Positions 16,675 through 25,486 of a stretch of 64,000 nucleotides of DNA are shown piece after piece; the first letter of the stretch is position 1, and every line of letters begins with the position of its first letter. Below the pieces are notes generated by a model. It ran no database searches. It was given only the letters and a program-made list of their open reading frames with translations, and was not told the DNA's origin. This stretch comes from Neptunicoccus sediminis (GTDB lineage: Bacteria; Pseudomonadota; Alphaproteobacteria; Rhodobacterales; Rhodobacteraceae), in contig NZ_MDVX01000001.1 of NCBI RefSeq assembly GCF_001719615.1, positions 186,001 through 250,000 on the forward strand, written 5' to 3'. A program made the position numbers and the translations under genes.

Positions 16675-18369
16675 TTACTTCACCACATACGGCCTTTCAA
16701 AAGCCGCGTCCTGTTTCTTGGTCTTGGACCGCGTCGGAAATTCATACTCGATCATCAGACCACGGTCACGCAGCTTGCGGGTCAGGTTCTCCAGTCCCTC
16801 TACATTTTCGCGCTTGGGCATAAGTTTCAACGGGTGTTTTGCATTTCGCGGAATATGGGCGATTGCCTGCTCTAATGTTTCGGACGGTTCATGCACCGCA
16901 CGCTCCAGCGCGATGGTATGCAGACGGGCGACGGCCTTGGGTTTGGCGAACTCCCGCAGGAAGCGCTGCTCGATCCGGTGGAACCGCCGCGCGTTAGACA
17001 CCTGATTTTCAAAACTGGCCGGACGGTTCAGCAGGCTGAGCAACCACGCATGGCGGATCATCACAATATGGGCCATCGGATCATGGGCCAGTGTTTGCAG
17101 GATGTGCGGGGTATCACGGAAATCATATAGCAGACACTGATGCCGGTCCCGCGCCGGCCAGAGAAGATTGGCAAGGTATCCCTTTGGATTGCGGTTGCGA
17201 ATGGCGGGCACTGCCGGAAGATTGCCCGCGAAATTCTCATCCGGTGCTTGTTCCCCGACATGGCTGCGGGCAAAAACACTGCCGTGGGACAGGGCGTCAG
17301 TGGCGCTCTCGATCCATTCGGGGAACGCCTGATACAGCCCCTTAAATCCGACAAAAACGGTGTAGGGCGTCGCAGAAACGCCGGTACGTTCGGCGCGGTC
17401 ATAGGGAAAACGGCCCTGATGGAACCGCCCGGTGCCACCTTCACACCGACGCTGGTCGGCTGCCTCGAATTTAGCGTCAAAGGCTTTGGGATCAGCCTGA
17501 GACATAGACTGGTTTGCCCGTTTCGGATCAAGCAGATGGTCATAAAGCCGGTCCGCCCCGACCCACATTTTCCGCGCCCAGAAACAGTCGGATTGGGTCA
17601 GTTCTTTGAGATGGTCATCGTAAAATACAAAGGGTTTGCCGAGATAGTCAAACTTGGAAAACGTCAGAGAGCGGGACGCGATCTTTTCAGAGTGAAGCCG
17701 CGCAAGCGTCTGGAAATAGCTTTCATCCGGTATCCACGACCAGTTGAAATAAGCATCGTAATAGGGACGTTTGGGATCGTCGATAATCGCGCGCAGGGTC
17801 TTGGCCGTCAGACACCACCACTGCGATCCGATGTGGGGAACCAGCGGTTCGGGTATCTTTCGCTTCACCCCGAGCCGCCGTTGCAGCGCAACCAGCCGGT
17901 CGAACCGCCGCCGTTGCGTGCGCCATGAGAACGGAAAATACATGGTAAACCGCTCTTCGTTCAGCCCGTCCTTGACCCAGATATTGTTCTTCACAGAAAC
18001 GGATTCGATAAAATCCGTCTTTATATTGCGGGACAAAAACCGCTTGAGCTGCTTTACGGGCCGGATCGGTAGACAGGAACCGCTGATCAACAAAACGTTG
18101 GTGACATCCTCAAACCGTTTCAGCAAAGCCTCGGCACTGTCGAGCGTGGCTTGCACAAGAGAAAACGCCCCCCATTCGCAGGCGGTGCGTTTGGGAAAGA
18201 CGATATTCTCCAACCCCTCCAGATCGTTTCGGAAGGCGTCAAATTCAGCCGCCTCCACCTTCTTGTCGATATGAACCGCCACAGCGCAATCCTGTTCGGA
18301 CAGGTGTCGCACCATCTGGGCGGTGCGGTATAAATCCGTATGGGCGAGAACGACAAAACCGATGCGCAT
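16675..18369 (-). CDS. GT14-like (core-2/I-branching type) glycosyltransferase with long C-terminal extension
   Basis: A 564-aa protein. Residues 1-265 resemble beta-1,6-N-acetylglucosaminyltransferases of the core-2/I-branching family: IGFVVLAHTDLYRTAQMVRHL at the start, VAVHIDKK, NVLLISGSCLPIRPVKQLKRFL (about 90-111), HIGSQWWCLTAKTL and WIPDESYFQTL. The C-terminal 290 residues form a separate region of unknown function seen with this domain in Rhodobacterales (DUF5928-like, from memory). It includes VMIRHAWLLSLLNRPASFE. Its stop abuts the sulfotransferase-like start, so the two are co-expressed, probably making and modifying the same glycan. Confidence 0.75.
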   Translation of the reverse strand: MRIGFVVLAHTDLYRTAQMVRHLSEQDCAVAVHIDKKVEAAEFDAFRNDLEGLENIVFPKRTACEWGAFSLVQATLDSAEALLKRFEDVTNVLLISGSCLPIRPVKQLKRFLSRNIKTDFIESVSVKNNIWVKDGLNEERFTMYFPFSWRTQRRRFDRLVALQRRLGVKRKIPEPLVPHIGSQWWCLTAKTLRAIIDDPKRPYYDAYFNWSWIPDESYFQTLARLHSEKIASRSLTFSKFDYLGKPFVFYDDHLKELTQSDCFWARKMWVGADRLYDHLLDPKRANQSMSQADPKAFDAKFEAADQRRCEGGTGRFHQGRFPYDRAERTGVSATPYTVFVGFKGLYQAFPEWIESATDALSHGSVFARSHVGEQAPDENFAGNLPAVPAIRNRNPKGYLANLLWPARDRHQCLLYDFRDTPHILQTLAHDPMAHIVMIRHAWLLSLLNRPASFENQVSNARRFHRIEQRFLREFAKPKAVARLHTIALERAVHEPSETLEQAIAHIPRNAKHPLKLMPKRENVEGLENLTRKLRDRGLMIEYEFPTRSKTKKQDAAFERPYVVK

Positions 18370-18371
18370 GA

Positions 18372-19382
18372 TCAGATCCAGTTTCCGCGCGACATCAGGC
18401 CTAGCGCTTCGAGCTGCTGCCAGTTTTCATAGGTGCTGGACTGCTCTGTCCACAATTTCAGGTCGCTGTCCATCCGGTTCACATAGGTGCGATATTCACG
18501 GCTGGAGGCGTAATGTTGTTTCCGCTTCATTTCCTCCTCGGCTTTTTCCGAAAATGTGTTCATGAATTTCGTGTGCAGCAAAACCCCGCAGGGTTTCTGA
18601 CCGCCCCATTCGTCGTAAACCAGATTCAACCCCCGTGGCAGCAATGTATGGGTAGAACTGACATAGACATAGCCCCGCGCCCATTTCACCAGCGGCGTCT
18701 TGTTAAGGGCAGGGGAATAGGCCGGTCTGTCCCTGAAAAAACTGCGCATGCGCGGGCCGCCCTGTATCCACAGGTTGCCGTATTTGCTGTTCCGTTCGAT
18801 AAAATAATTGGAAGCATCAAAATAGGGAGCCGTTTTCACCGGATTGCGCCCTTCGCGGATGCGGGCGTGCTGGATTTTCCCCTTGGGGTACATATCCAGC
18901 AACATGGTGCCAAAAGACTTTATCGAACTGGCATCAAGCCAATCCGTCAGCGCCCGCAAAGAGCGTGTGTCGCAAAACGGATAGACCAGCAGTTCGTCTA
19001 CATCGACCACCAGAACCCAATGACCGTGGGCATATTTGTTCTTCAGACCGTTCAGCCAGTCCACCCCGAATTTGGAGCGTTTGTAAGAGGCTGTCGTCGT
19101 CCAAAGCGACACATCCGGCTGATCGGCAAGATATTCCCGCCCGCCGTCAGTGCTGTCATTATCCACGAAGAAAAAATGGTTCACGCCAAGGTCACGGTAG
19201 TATTTCAGGAAATAAGCAAGCCGCGGTTTTTCATTGCGCAGGGTTGAAAACACCAGGATGTCACGGGGGTTTATCTGGCCGGTTCGGTCAAAGACACAGG
19301 TCAGCTCACGACGCTTTCGCATCGCGCGAATGCGTCTGCGACGACGCTCCACCCGTAATCTGTACCGGCCCAACAAGCCCAT
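18372..19382 (-). CDS. Glycosyltransferase family 2-like protein (Glyco_tranf_2_4 type)
   Basis: A 336-aa protein with the pattern ILVFSTLRNEKPRLAYFLKYYRDLGVNHFFFVDNDSTDGGREYL, then WVLVVDVDELLVYP, where DVDE is the DxD metal-binding motif. A basic stretch (RRRRRIRAMRKRREL) follows the start. The frame is open further upstream, but the ATG at 19382 begins the conserved part and leaves 22 bases after the previous stop, so the longer form (to 19586) was rejected. The sugar donor and acceptor cannot be deduced. It sits two bases upstream of the GT14-like gene. Confidence 0.78.
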   Translation of the reverse strand: MGLLGRYRLRVERRRRRIRAMRKRRELTCVFDRTGQINPRDILVFSTLRNEKPRLAYFLKYYRDLGVNHFFFVDNDSTDGGREYLADQPDVSLWTTTASYKRSKFGVDWLNGLKNKYAHGHWVLVVDVDELLVYPFCDTRSLRALTDWLDASSIKSFGTMLLDMYPKGKIQHARIREGRNPVKTAPYFDASNYFIERNSKYGNLWIQGGPRMRSFFRDRPAYSPALNKTPLVKWARGYVYVSSTHTLLPRGLNLVYDEWGGQKPCGVLLHTKFMNTFSEKAEEEMKRKQHYASSREYRTYVNRMDSDLKLWTEQSSTYENWQQLEALGLMSRGNWI

Positions 19383-19404
19383 GACTGCACTACTCGTTCC
19401 TAAA

Positions 19405-20631
19405 TCAGCCTTGAAGAGTATCCCCGAAAACGTGGCGAAAGTGTGAACGCCAAGTGGGGATTCCCTGAGGCAAATCAGTGATTTCGCCTCTAATGGGTAA
19501 ATCGGTGGTCCTATTTGCAACACTCCGCAGGGTTTCCGCCCAGCGCGTCGCATCGCCTGCGGGCAGATAGGTTGCAGCCCCTCCAAGGATTTCGCGAAAG
19601 ACCGGAATATCCGAACAGATCACCGGAACACCCAGTTGGGCGGCTTCAAGGGCGGGCAGGCCATAGCCCTCGGCATGACTTGGGAACAACAGCGCGGCAC
19701 TATTTGCGATCAACTGTGCGAGCTGTTTATCAGACATATTGTCGTGCTCGATGATTGGCCCGTTGCCCGTTGCTGCCTTGTCCAGATACGCAAAAACCGG
19801 CGCATTATCCCACCCCCGCTTACCGACCACATGAAGGCGGGGCATCCGCTCTGCCGGAAGGCTCTGCGCCAGTTGCTCCCAGGCTTGGAACAGGATCTGA
19901 TGGTTCTTGCGCGGCTCAATCGTGCCAATCACCACAAAGGACAACGGGTCCACCGCCCCCCTATCCTGCGGGAACAAAGGCGCAACGCCAAGATGCGCCA
20001 CAAGCGTCTCTGCGGTCGCCCCCCAACCGTTAAAATAGTGTTTCACGCGGGCTTCGGTGTGGGCAGAGTTACAGATAATCCGGTCCGCAAACTGCGCCAC
20101 TGCCTGCATCCGGCGGGCAAACTGCTCCGGTATACCTGCGCGGGTGAATTGGGGAAAATCAAGCGGGATCATATCGTGGACCATCACAGTGATCCGCGCC
20201 ACGCCGCTGGCACGCAAGGCAGTAAATACCTGCGGTGAAAGATTGCTGTGCCCGACATTCACATATTCCATCGACCGAAGATCCAGCCCCTGCAGTACCT
20301 TCGTCAGATCGCGCCCTGCATGTATTGCCGAGGCTCGAAAAAACTGGCGGGCTTTCCGCTCTGCCTGTGGCAGCTTCAGGCGAAACCCATCCTGAGCGCC
20401 CCAGCGTCCGACAGGTTCGCCCCGTTCTAGCCGGTCGAGTGCCGAGATCACCGCTGTGATGGGTACCACCACAAAGCCCTGACCCAAACGTGCCAGCGCA
20501 AAGCTGTTCCCGTCGCGATGTGCAATCTCGCGGATGTACTCGATTTCCACCCGATCTATGCCAGTCGGATGTCCCCGCCCGAAGCGAGAGATAAATCGTG
20601 TAATATCAAGGAGAAACCGCGCCATAATCAC
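19405..20631 (-). CDS. Glycosyltransferase family 4 (group 1)
   Basis: A 408-aa GT-B fold glycosyltransferase, probably retaining. Key signs are FVVIGTIEPRKNHQILFQAWEQL (start of the nucleotide-binding half, about residue 233), LHVVGKRGWDNAPV, and the donor-site motif FPSHAEGYGLPALEAAQLGVPVI with the E-x7-E signature. The N-terminus RFLLDITRFISRFGRGHPTGIDRVEIEYIRE is typical of mannosyl/rhamnosyl-type GT4 proteins of surface glycans. The start may be 20631 or the second Met at 20625. It begins the leftward glycan gene string after the galU terminator. Confidence 0.85.
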   Translation of the reverse strand: MIMARFLLDITRFISRFGRGHPTGIDRVEIEYIREIAHRDGNSFALARLGQGFVVVPITAVISALDRLERGEPVGRWGAQDGFRLKLPQAERKARQFFRASAIHAGRDLTKVLQGLDLRSMEYVNVGHSNLSPQVFTALRASGVARITVMVHDMIPLDFPQFTRAGIPEQFARRMQAVAQFADRIICNSAHTEARVKHYFNGWGATAETLVAHLGVAPLFPQDRGAVDPLSFVVIGTIEPRKNHQILFQAWEQLAQSLPAERMPRLHVVGKRGWDNAPVFAYLDKAATGNGPIIEHDNMSDKQLAQLIANSAALLFPSHAEGYGLPALEAAQLGVPVICSDIPVFREILGGAATYLPAGDATRWAETLRSVANRTTDLPIRGEITDLPQGIPTWRSHFRHVFGDTLQG

Positions 20632-20644
20632 CCGCCGGACACAA

Positions 20645-20675
20645 CAAAGCCGGAGCGGTTTACGCCCCGGCTTTG
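20645..20675 (-). terminator. Terminator after galU
   Basis: A 12-bp stem with one mismatch (20645-20656 with 20664-20675), GC-rich, followed on the minus strand by TTGTTGTG rather than a long T run. It separates galU from the glycosyltransferase string to the left, which needs its own promoter or readthrough. Confidence 0.6.
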
Positions 20676-20695
20676 AAATCTATCCGTCACGGCGC

Positions 20696-21589
20696 TTATT
20701 GCGCGGCGCGGCGGCATTCAACAGTTTCGATCAGATAATCGAGGAATTCCTGACTGAGATCCCCGCGGGCCAGACCAAAGGCAACCGTTGCCTGCAGGAA
20801 GCCTGCTTTGGAGCCACAATCATAGCGGGTGCCTTCAAAGCGATAGCCGAAGACATTGTCAGAATTGGCAATCTCTTTCGCAATTGCATCGGTCAGCTGG
20901 ATTTCACCACCGGCACCCCGTTCCTGCGTGTCCAGATTACGCATGATTTCGGGTGTCAGAATGTAGCGACCGATCACCGCCAGATTGGACGGTGCATCTT
21001 CCGGCTCCGGCTTTTCAACCATGCCCTTAACAGAAACCAGCGATCCCATGTCTTCTTTGATGTCGAGCAAACCATAGGCCGAAGCCTTGCTTGGCGCGAC
21101 TTCCATTGCAGCAACAATATTGCCGCCGGTCTGTTCGTGCGCTTCTACCATTTGCTGCAAAACCGGACGTTCGGAAGAGATGACATCGTCTGTCAGGATT
21201 ACGGCGAAAGGCTCGTCCCCGATTAAACGGCGCGCGCACCAGACCGCATGCCCGAGACCAAGCGCTTCGCGCTGGCGCACATAGGCGATCTCGCCGCTGT
21301 CCATTGTGGATTTCATCAAAGTGTCGAGCAATTTGACCTTGTTCTTGGCCCGCAGCGCCTGTTCCAGTTGCGGTGCCCCGTCGAAGTAATCCTCCAACGC
21401 CCCCTTGCCCCGCGAGGTTACAAAGATGAATTCCTCGATGCCAGCATCCCGCGCCTCGTCGATGGCGTATTGGATCAGCGGTTTATCAACCAGACATAGA
21501 ATTTCTTTTGGAATACTTTTTGTGGCAGGCAAGAAACGTGTGCCGAGTCCGGCGACCGGAAAAATGGCCTTGGTTACAGTTTTCTTCAC
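20696..21589 (-). CDS. galU: UTP--glucose-1-phosphate uridylyltransferase
   Basis: GalU makes UDP-glucose from UTP and glucose-1-phosphate, feeding LPS, capsule and exopolysaccharide synthesis. The 297-aa protein has the nucleotidyl-transfer start KAIFPVAGLGTRFLPATKSIPKEILCLVDKPLIQYAIDEA, with the GxGTRxLPxTK signature, and further GalU blocks FIFVTSRGKGALEDYFD and GLGHAVWCARRLIGDEPFAVILTDD. Length is normal. It is monocistronic, with its own terminator and a 116-base upstream gap holding a direct repeat. Confidence 0.95.
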   Translation of the reverse strand: MKKTVTKAIFPVAGLGTRFLPATKSIPKEILCLVDKPLIQYAIDEARDAGIEEFIFVTSRGKGALEDYFDGAPQLEQALRAKNKVKLLDTLMKSTMDSGEIAYVRQREALGLGHAVWCARRLIGDEPFAVILTDDVISSERPVLQQMVEAHEQTGGNIVAAMEVAPSKASAYGLLDIKEDMGSLVSVKGMVEKPEPEDAPSNLAVIGRYILTPEIMRNLDTQERGAGGEIQLTDAIAKEIANSDNVFGYRFEGTRYDCGSKAGFLQATVAFGLARGDLSQEFLDYLIETVECRRAAQ

Positions 21590-21661
21590 ATTAAGCCCCT
21601 TTTGATTTTACCCCCACTTAACGCGCAGCGGCTGTTAATCGTTCATTATTACTTGTAAGCT

Positions 21662-21691
21662 AGTATGGCCACTACGTCACCAGTATGGCCA
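21662..21691. repeat. Direct repeat AGTATGGCCA x2 upstream of galU
   Basis: Two exact copies of a 10-mer lie at 21662-21671 and 21682-21691, exactly 20 bases apart, i.e. about two helical turns on one face of the DNA. They lie in the galU upstream gap and beyond the 3' end of the GT2 gene. The spacing suits paired binding of a regulator upstream of galU, but no protein is known for it. Confidence 0.45.
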
Positions 21692-21705
21692 AAATAGGAA
21701 ATTTA

Positions 21706-22953
21706 CTAAAATATCTGTGTCTCGGTCACTCCGAATTCGGCATAAAACTTTTTTAGCTCTCTACGTGTCCGTTGCCCCAGTGTCCACCATCGGAACAGCG
21801 AATCTGTCCGCGACGACCTACCAAAAACGCCGCCGGTTTGCATCCAAAAACCCCGCTGGTCGAAATAGCGTTTGTGAAACAGGCTGTTACGCCCGAGACG
21901 GAACACAACCACAGGGATGTTGCGTGACGCAAGTTTTTGCGCCGCTTCGGTCAGCGTCCGGGATGCGAGCAAACCACCCGCAAGGGCGATGCCCTCAGCT
22001 TTCCCATGTGTCTTTACGGGATTGAAAGCTCTGTCAATCTGCGGTGGCTGAATAGGAACCGTCGACTTTGGGGGTGTATTAAACCCGTCCCGCAGGGTGT
22101 CCATTAAGGCAGGCACATCCCGTGGCTCCAACCGGCCCTCTACCATCAGACGGAGAAGCCTGTGCTTTTGCTCGGTGAAAAAACGCTCTTTGACCTTGGA
22201 AAAATCTTCACCCGCAGCGTGTTTTTCCAAGTATCCGCGCTTGCTTGCGCCGATTTCCCCAAGGGACAGTGGCACCCGCGCGGCAGAGCGCAGGGCGCTT
22301 CGTTCAAATCCGTGGTGAACTTCGGCACGGTTCACAAAGGCGGCGCTGTGGCTCGCCTGTGCCAGACGCAGGCAGACATCGGTTTCATCCAAGTAGAACC
22401 GAAACCCTTCGTCAAATCCGCCAATTGCCCGCAGCGCATCCGCTCTGAACGCGCAGTTCGTGCCTTGCAGTTTGGCAAATCGTTTGCCGTCAAAAGGGAT
22501 TTCAACAAAGGGCACGGTCGGATCAATATCCAACGACATATCTTCGCCAAAACGGTCGCTGGTTAAGGCTTTCCACTGATAGGAAAATCCGTTGCGCCCC
22601 CGCACAAAACCGCCTGCACTTGCGATATTCCGGCTTTCAAAAGGTTGTACAAGGGCGGTCAGCCAGTTTGGATCTGGCACCGCGTCATCATCACAAAAGG
22701 CGACGATTTCGCCCTGCGCATGGGCCAGCCCCAAATTGCGCGCGGCAGATATATTTGCCTGATTAAACGACAGGTGAAGCATGTTTTCAGATGCTGGAAT
22801 CTCCGCAAGGAAATTGCGATCCGGCGCATCGGAAACCAGAATGACTTCAAAATTTGTATAGCTTTGGAACCGCAGAGAGGCCGCGACCCGTTTCAGTGCT
22901 TCCGGTCTGTGCCGGCTGACAATAATCAGGCTGACACGGGGGGCGAAGCTCAT
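21706..22953 (-). CDS. Glycosyltransferase family 2 with C-terminal extension
   Basis: A 415-aa protein. Residues 1-250 are a GT-A family 2 domain: VSLIIVSRHRPEALKRVAASL, AARNLGLAHAQGEIVAFCDDDAVPDPNWL (the metal-binding DDD), LQGTNCAFRADALRAIGGFDEGFRFYLDETDVCLRL (acceptor and catalytic ED region). The last 160 residues (from about 255) contain no domain I recognise; they include VVVFRLGRNSLFHKRYFDQRGFWMQTGGVFG. The stop codon overlaps nothing, and its ATG overlaps the kdsB stop by four bases, so it is coupled to CMP-Kdo synthesis, perhaps acting on a Kdo-containing glycan. Confidence 0.8.
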   Translation of the reverse strand: MSFAPRVSLIIVSRHRPEALKRVAASLRFQSYTNFEVILVSDAPDRNFLAEIPASENMLHLSFNQANISAARNLGLAHAQGEIVAFCDDDAVPDPNWLTALVQPFESRNIASAGGFVRGRNGFSYQWKALTSDRFGEDMSLDIDPTVPFVEIPFDGKRFAKLQGTNCAFRADALRAIGGFDEGFRFYLDETDVCLRLAQASHSAAFVNRAEVHHGFERSALRSAARVPLSLGEIGASKRGYLEKHAAGEDFSKVKERFFTEQKHRLLRLMVEGRLEPRDVPALMDTLRDGFNTPPKSTVPIQPPQIDRAFNPVKTHGKAEGIALAGGLLASRTLTEAAQKLASRNIPVVVFRLGRNSLFHKRYFDQRGFWMQTGGVFGRSSRTDSLFRWWTLGQRTRRELKKFYAEFGVTETQIF

Positions 22954-23735
22954 TCCAGCCCCAGTTGCACCAGAAACTTTTCAACGCGGGGGACGTCTTC
23001 GGGGTTGTTCAGCTCCCAGAACTCCTGTCCGGGGTTTTCCACTTCGACGCATTGCACATGCAACCCGTTTTCCATGAAACGCAACTGCTCCAGCCCTTCC
23101 AGCTTTTCAAGCGGGCCTTCGGGCAAGGCCGCATAATCCCGCAACGACGCCGGACGATAGGCGTACACACCAACATGATGGTACACCGGCACATCCAGCG
23201 TGGGTGCAAAGGGAATGACCTCCTTGGAAAAATACAGCGCCCGTTTGTCCTTATCAAAAACGACTGTCGTACCGCCGACACGATCATTCCGACGGTCCTC
23301 CTTGAAAGAGGCCAGCGCCTCTTTCGAGCAGAGCAGGATCGGTGTTGCGACATGGGCTTCGGGTGCATTTTGCAAACCCTCAACCAGCTTTTCCACGAAC
23401 CATGGCGGCGTCAGGGGCGCATCACCTTGCAGGTTCGCGACGATATCATAACTGTCACCAAGCTGTTCGACCACTTCGGCGCAGCGCTCGGTGCCGTTAC
23501 GCGCGGCAGAGGAGGTCATGACCACCTCTGCGCCGAAAGCCTCGGCCGCGTCTTTGATCCGGTCGTCATCCGTGGCCACAACGACGCGGTCAACGCCCTG
23601 CACCTTCATCGCCGCATCCCAGCTGCGCCGGATCAGGCTTTTGGCCACGCCGGTTGCCCCGCGCAATTCCACAAGCGGCTTTCCCGGATAACGGGTAGAG
23701 GCGTAGCGGGCGGGGATAACAACCAGTGTGGACAT
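22950..23735 (-). CDS. kdsB: 3-deoxy-manno-octulosonate cytidylyltransferase
   Basis: KdsB activates Kdo with CTP to CMP-Kdo for LPS inner core or capsule. The 261-aa protein begins TLVVIPARYASTRYPGKPLVELRG, the cytidylyltransferase signature, then VVVATDDDRI, NLQGDAPLTPPW and YHHVGVYAYRPASLRDYAALPEGPLEKLEGLEQLR, all KdsB hallmarks. It is three bases from cysQ upstream and overlaps the GT2 gene downstream. Confidence 0.94.
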   Translation of the reverse strand: MSTLVVIPARYASTRYPGKPLVELRGATGVAKSLIRRSWDAAMKVQGVDRVVVATDDDRIKDAAEAFGAEVVMTSSAARNGTERCAEVVEQLGDSYDIVANLQGDAPLTPPWFVEKLVEGLQNAPEAHVATPILLCSKEALASFKEDRRNDRVGGTTVVFDKDKRALYFSKEVIPFAPTLDVPVYHHVGVYAYRPASLRDYAALPEGPLEKLEGLEQLRFMENGLHVQCVEVENPGQEFWELNNPEDVPRVEKFLVQLGLE

Positions 23736-23738
23736 GGA

Positions 23739-24536
23739 TCAGGCCTTTTGCAGCGTTATTCCGGGAGCATAGGCGATGAAATAAGGGTTTTCAAAGATCG
23801 GCTTGCCGTAGGTCAGCGGTTCATGGTTGTCAAAACGGACAACTTTGCCGCCTGCGCCCAGCAATACCGCCTGCCCTGCGGCGGTGTCCCATTCCATTGT
23901 GCGGCCAACGCGGGGATAGAGATCCGCCTCGCCTGTCGCCACAAGACAGAACTTCAGCGAAGAACCGGCGCTGCGGCTGTCGGCAACATTGTATTTGCCG
24001 ATGTAGTCTTTGGTTTCATCGGTGAGGTGGGATTTGGAGGCAACGACGATCAGCGCAGATTCATCAGGGGTCGAGACCGAAATCGGTTTCATGTCACCGG
24101 CAACGTCTGCCTTGTGATCACCTTGTTCCTCAAAGGACTTGCCATTGGCATCTGTCAGGAAAAGGCGTTTCTTGGCGGGGGCGTAGACCACACCCATCGT
24201 TGGAACACCGTCTTCGACATAGGCGATATTCACCGTGAAATCGCCGCGGCGTTTAATGAATTCCTTGGTGCCGTCCAGCGGATCGACAATAAAGAATGTG
24301 TTGGAGGCTTCGGAGTGTGTGTCCGATTGTTCCTCGGTCACGATCGCTGCATCAGGGAAAGCTGCGCGCAGGCCGGCAAAGATATGGGCATCTGCGGTTT
24401 CATCCGCCAGCGTTACAGGGCTTTCGTCCGACTTCGATTTGACCTCAAAATCGTCCTTACCATAGATTTCCATGATCTTTTCGCCGGCTTCGATGGCCAG
24501 CTTGCGGATGACTGAAGAAATTTCCGTTTTATTCAT
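23739..24536 (-). CDS. cysQ: 3'(2'),5'-bisphosphate nucleotidase
   Basis: CysQ hydrolyses PAP (adenosine 3',5'-bisphosphate), the by-product of PAPS-dependent sulfation, to AMP. ATG 24536, with AAGGG nine bases upstream, gives a 265-aa protein; the open frame to 24623 was not used. Metal-binding motifs of the inositol-monophosphatase fold are VTEEQSD, IVDPLDGTKEF and MEWDTAAGQAVL. In this locus, beside a sulfotransferase-like gene, PAP removal may directly support glycan sulfation, though cysQ also serves general sulfate assimilation. Confidence 0.93.
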   Translation of the reverse strand: MNKTEISSVIRKLAIEAGEKIMEIYGKDDFEVKSKSDESPVTLADETADAHIFAGLRAAFPDAAIVTEEQSDTHSEASNTFFIVDPLDGTKEFIKRRGDFTVNIAYVEDGVPTMGVVYAPAKKRLFLTDANGKSFEEQGDHKADVAGDMKPISVSTPDESALIVVASKSHLTDETKDYIGKYNVADSRSAGSSLKFCLVATGEADLYPRVGRTMEWDTAAGQAVLLGAGGKVVRFDNHEPLTYGKPIFENPYFIAYAPGITLQKA

Positions 24537-24660
24537 TTTCTTGCCCTTATGATGCCGCCAATACAGCGATTTCTTGCGAATTAAATTCCGAAGCCTTATG
24601 GTCCTTAGAACGAAAAACAGCAAGCAGTGATTAAAACTCGCTACCTTTTGGGCAGATTAG

Positions 24661-25485
24661 ATGAGCGCCGTTCCTAATTCCTCTTTTACCCGGATCGCTA
24701 TGGGCGGTTTCGAGTTTCTGACTTTGGTGTATCACACCACTGTGCGCGAGGTGCGTAAATCCAAAGGTAATGCGATTCAGGCGCTGTTGATGGAGATCCT
24801 GCAATCCGCAATGATCGTGATCTTCTTTTATGTGATGATCACATTCCTTGGTCTGCGTGGTGTCGCGGTTCGCGGCAGCTTTATCCTTTATGTGCTGACA
24901 GGGGTTTTCCTTTACCTGACCCACAACAAGGCGATCAGCGCGGTCAGCGGCGGCGGTCCGGTCAATCCGATGCTGCAACACGCGCCTGTGACGACCTTTA
25001 TGATGATCGTATCGGGTGCCCTGTCATCGCTATATGTGCAGATACTGGCCGTGCTGGTCATCACCTTTGTCGCCAATGTTCTGGTAGAACCCTTCACTGT
25101 TTATAATCTGAAACGGGTCGCGCTGTGCTTTTTCATCGCATGGTTTTCCGGCGTTGCGATAGGGATTATCTTTCTGTCGCTGCGCCCCTTTGCGCCCTCA
25201 ACGATTAAAATTGTCGAACAGATTTACAAACGGGCCAATATGATTTTCAGCGGCAAGATGTTTCTGGCCAACGCTCTGCCTGCCAGCACGCTTGCTTTCT
25301 TTACGTGGAACCCGTTGTTTCACACCATTGATCAGGCCCGCGCCGCGGCGTTTGTGAATTATACGCCCCATAAAACCACGCTCGACTATGCGGTTTACCT
25401 GTCACTGGTTCTGATCTGTATCGGCATGATGCTGGAACATTTCAGCCGCAAAACCGTGTCCGAAAGCTGGGGAAAGCGGCAATAG
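24661..25485 (+). CDS. ABC-2 type polysaccharide export permease (KpsM/Wzm-like)
   Basis: A 274-aa inner-membrane protein with about six hydrophobic segments (for example QSAMIVIFFYVMITFLGL, GSFILYVLTGVFLYL, ILAVLVITFVANVLV, CFFIAWFSGVAIGIIFLSL). The pattern, with a cytoplasmic start and the stretch MFLANALPASTLAFFTWNPLFHTIDQARAAAFVNY, matches ABC-2 permeases that export capsule or O-antigen chains. No ATPase partner (KpsT/Wzt) is present in the window, so the transporter must be completed elsewhere. It is divergent from cysQ and convergent with alkB one base away. Confidence 0.8.
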   Translation: MSAVPNSSFTRIAMGGFEFLTLVYHTTVREVRKSKGNAIQALLMEILQSAMIVIFFYVMITFLGLRGVAVRGSFILYVLTGVFLYLTHNKAISAVSGGGPVNPMLQHAPVTTFMMIVSGALSSLYVQILAVLVITFVANVLVEPFTVYNLKRVALCFFIAWFSGVAIGIIFLSLRPFAPSTIKIVEQIYKRANMIFSGKMFLANALPASTLAFFTWNPLFHTIDQARAAAFVNYTPHKTTLDYAVYLSLVLICIGMMLEHFSRKTVSESWGKRQ

Positions 25486-25486
25486 G

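Noticed and set aside
18372-19586. Longer start (19586) for the GT2-like gene
   Set aside because: The extra 68 codons overlap the upstream GT4 gene and show no resemblance to the family.
22965-24515. A 516-aa frame on the plus strand opposite kdsB and cysQ
   Set aside because: Both minus-strand genes carry full motif sets; the plus frame is an artefact of the codon bias.
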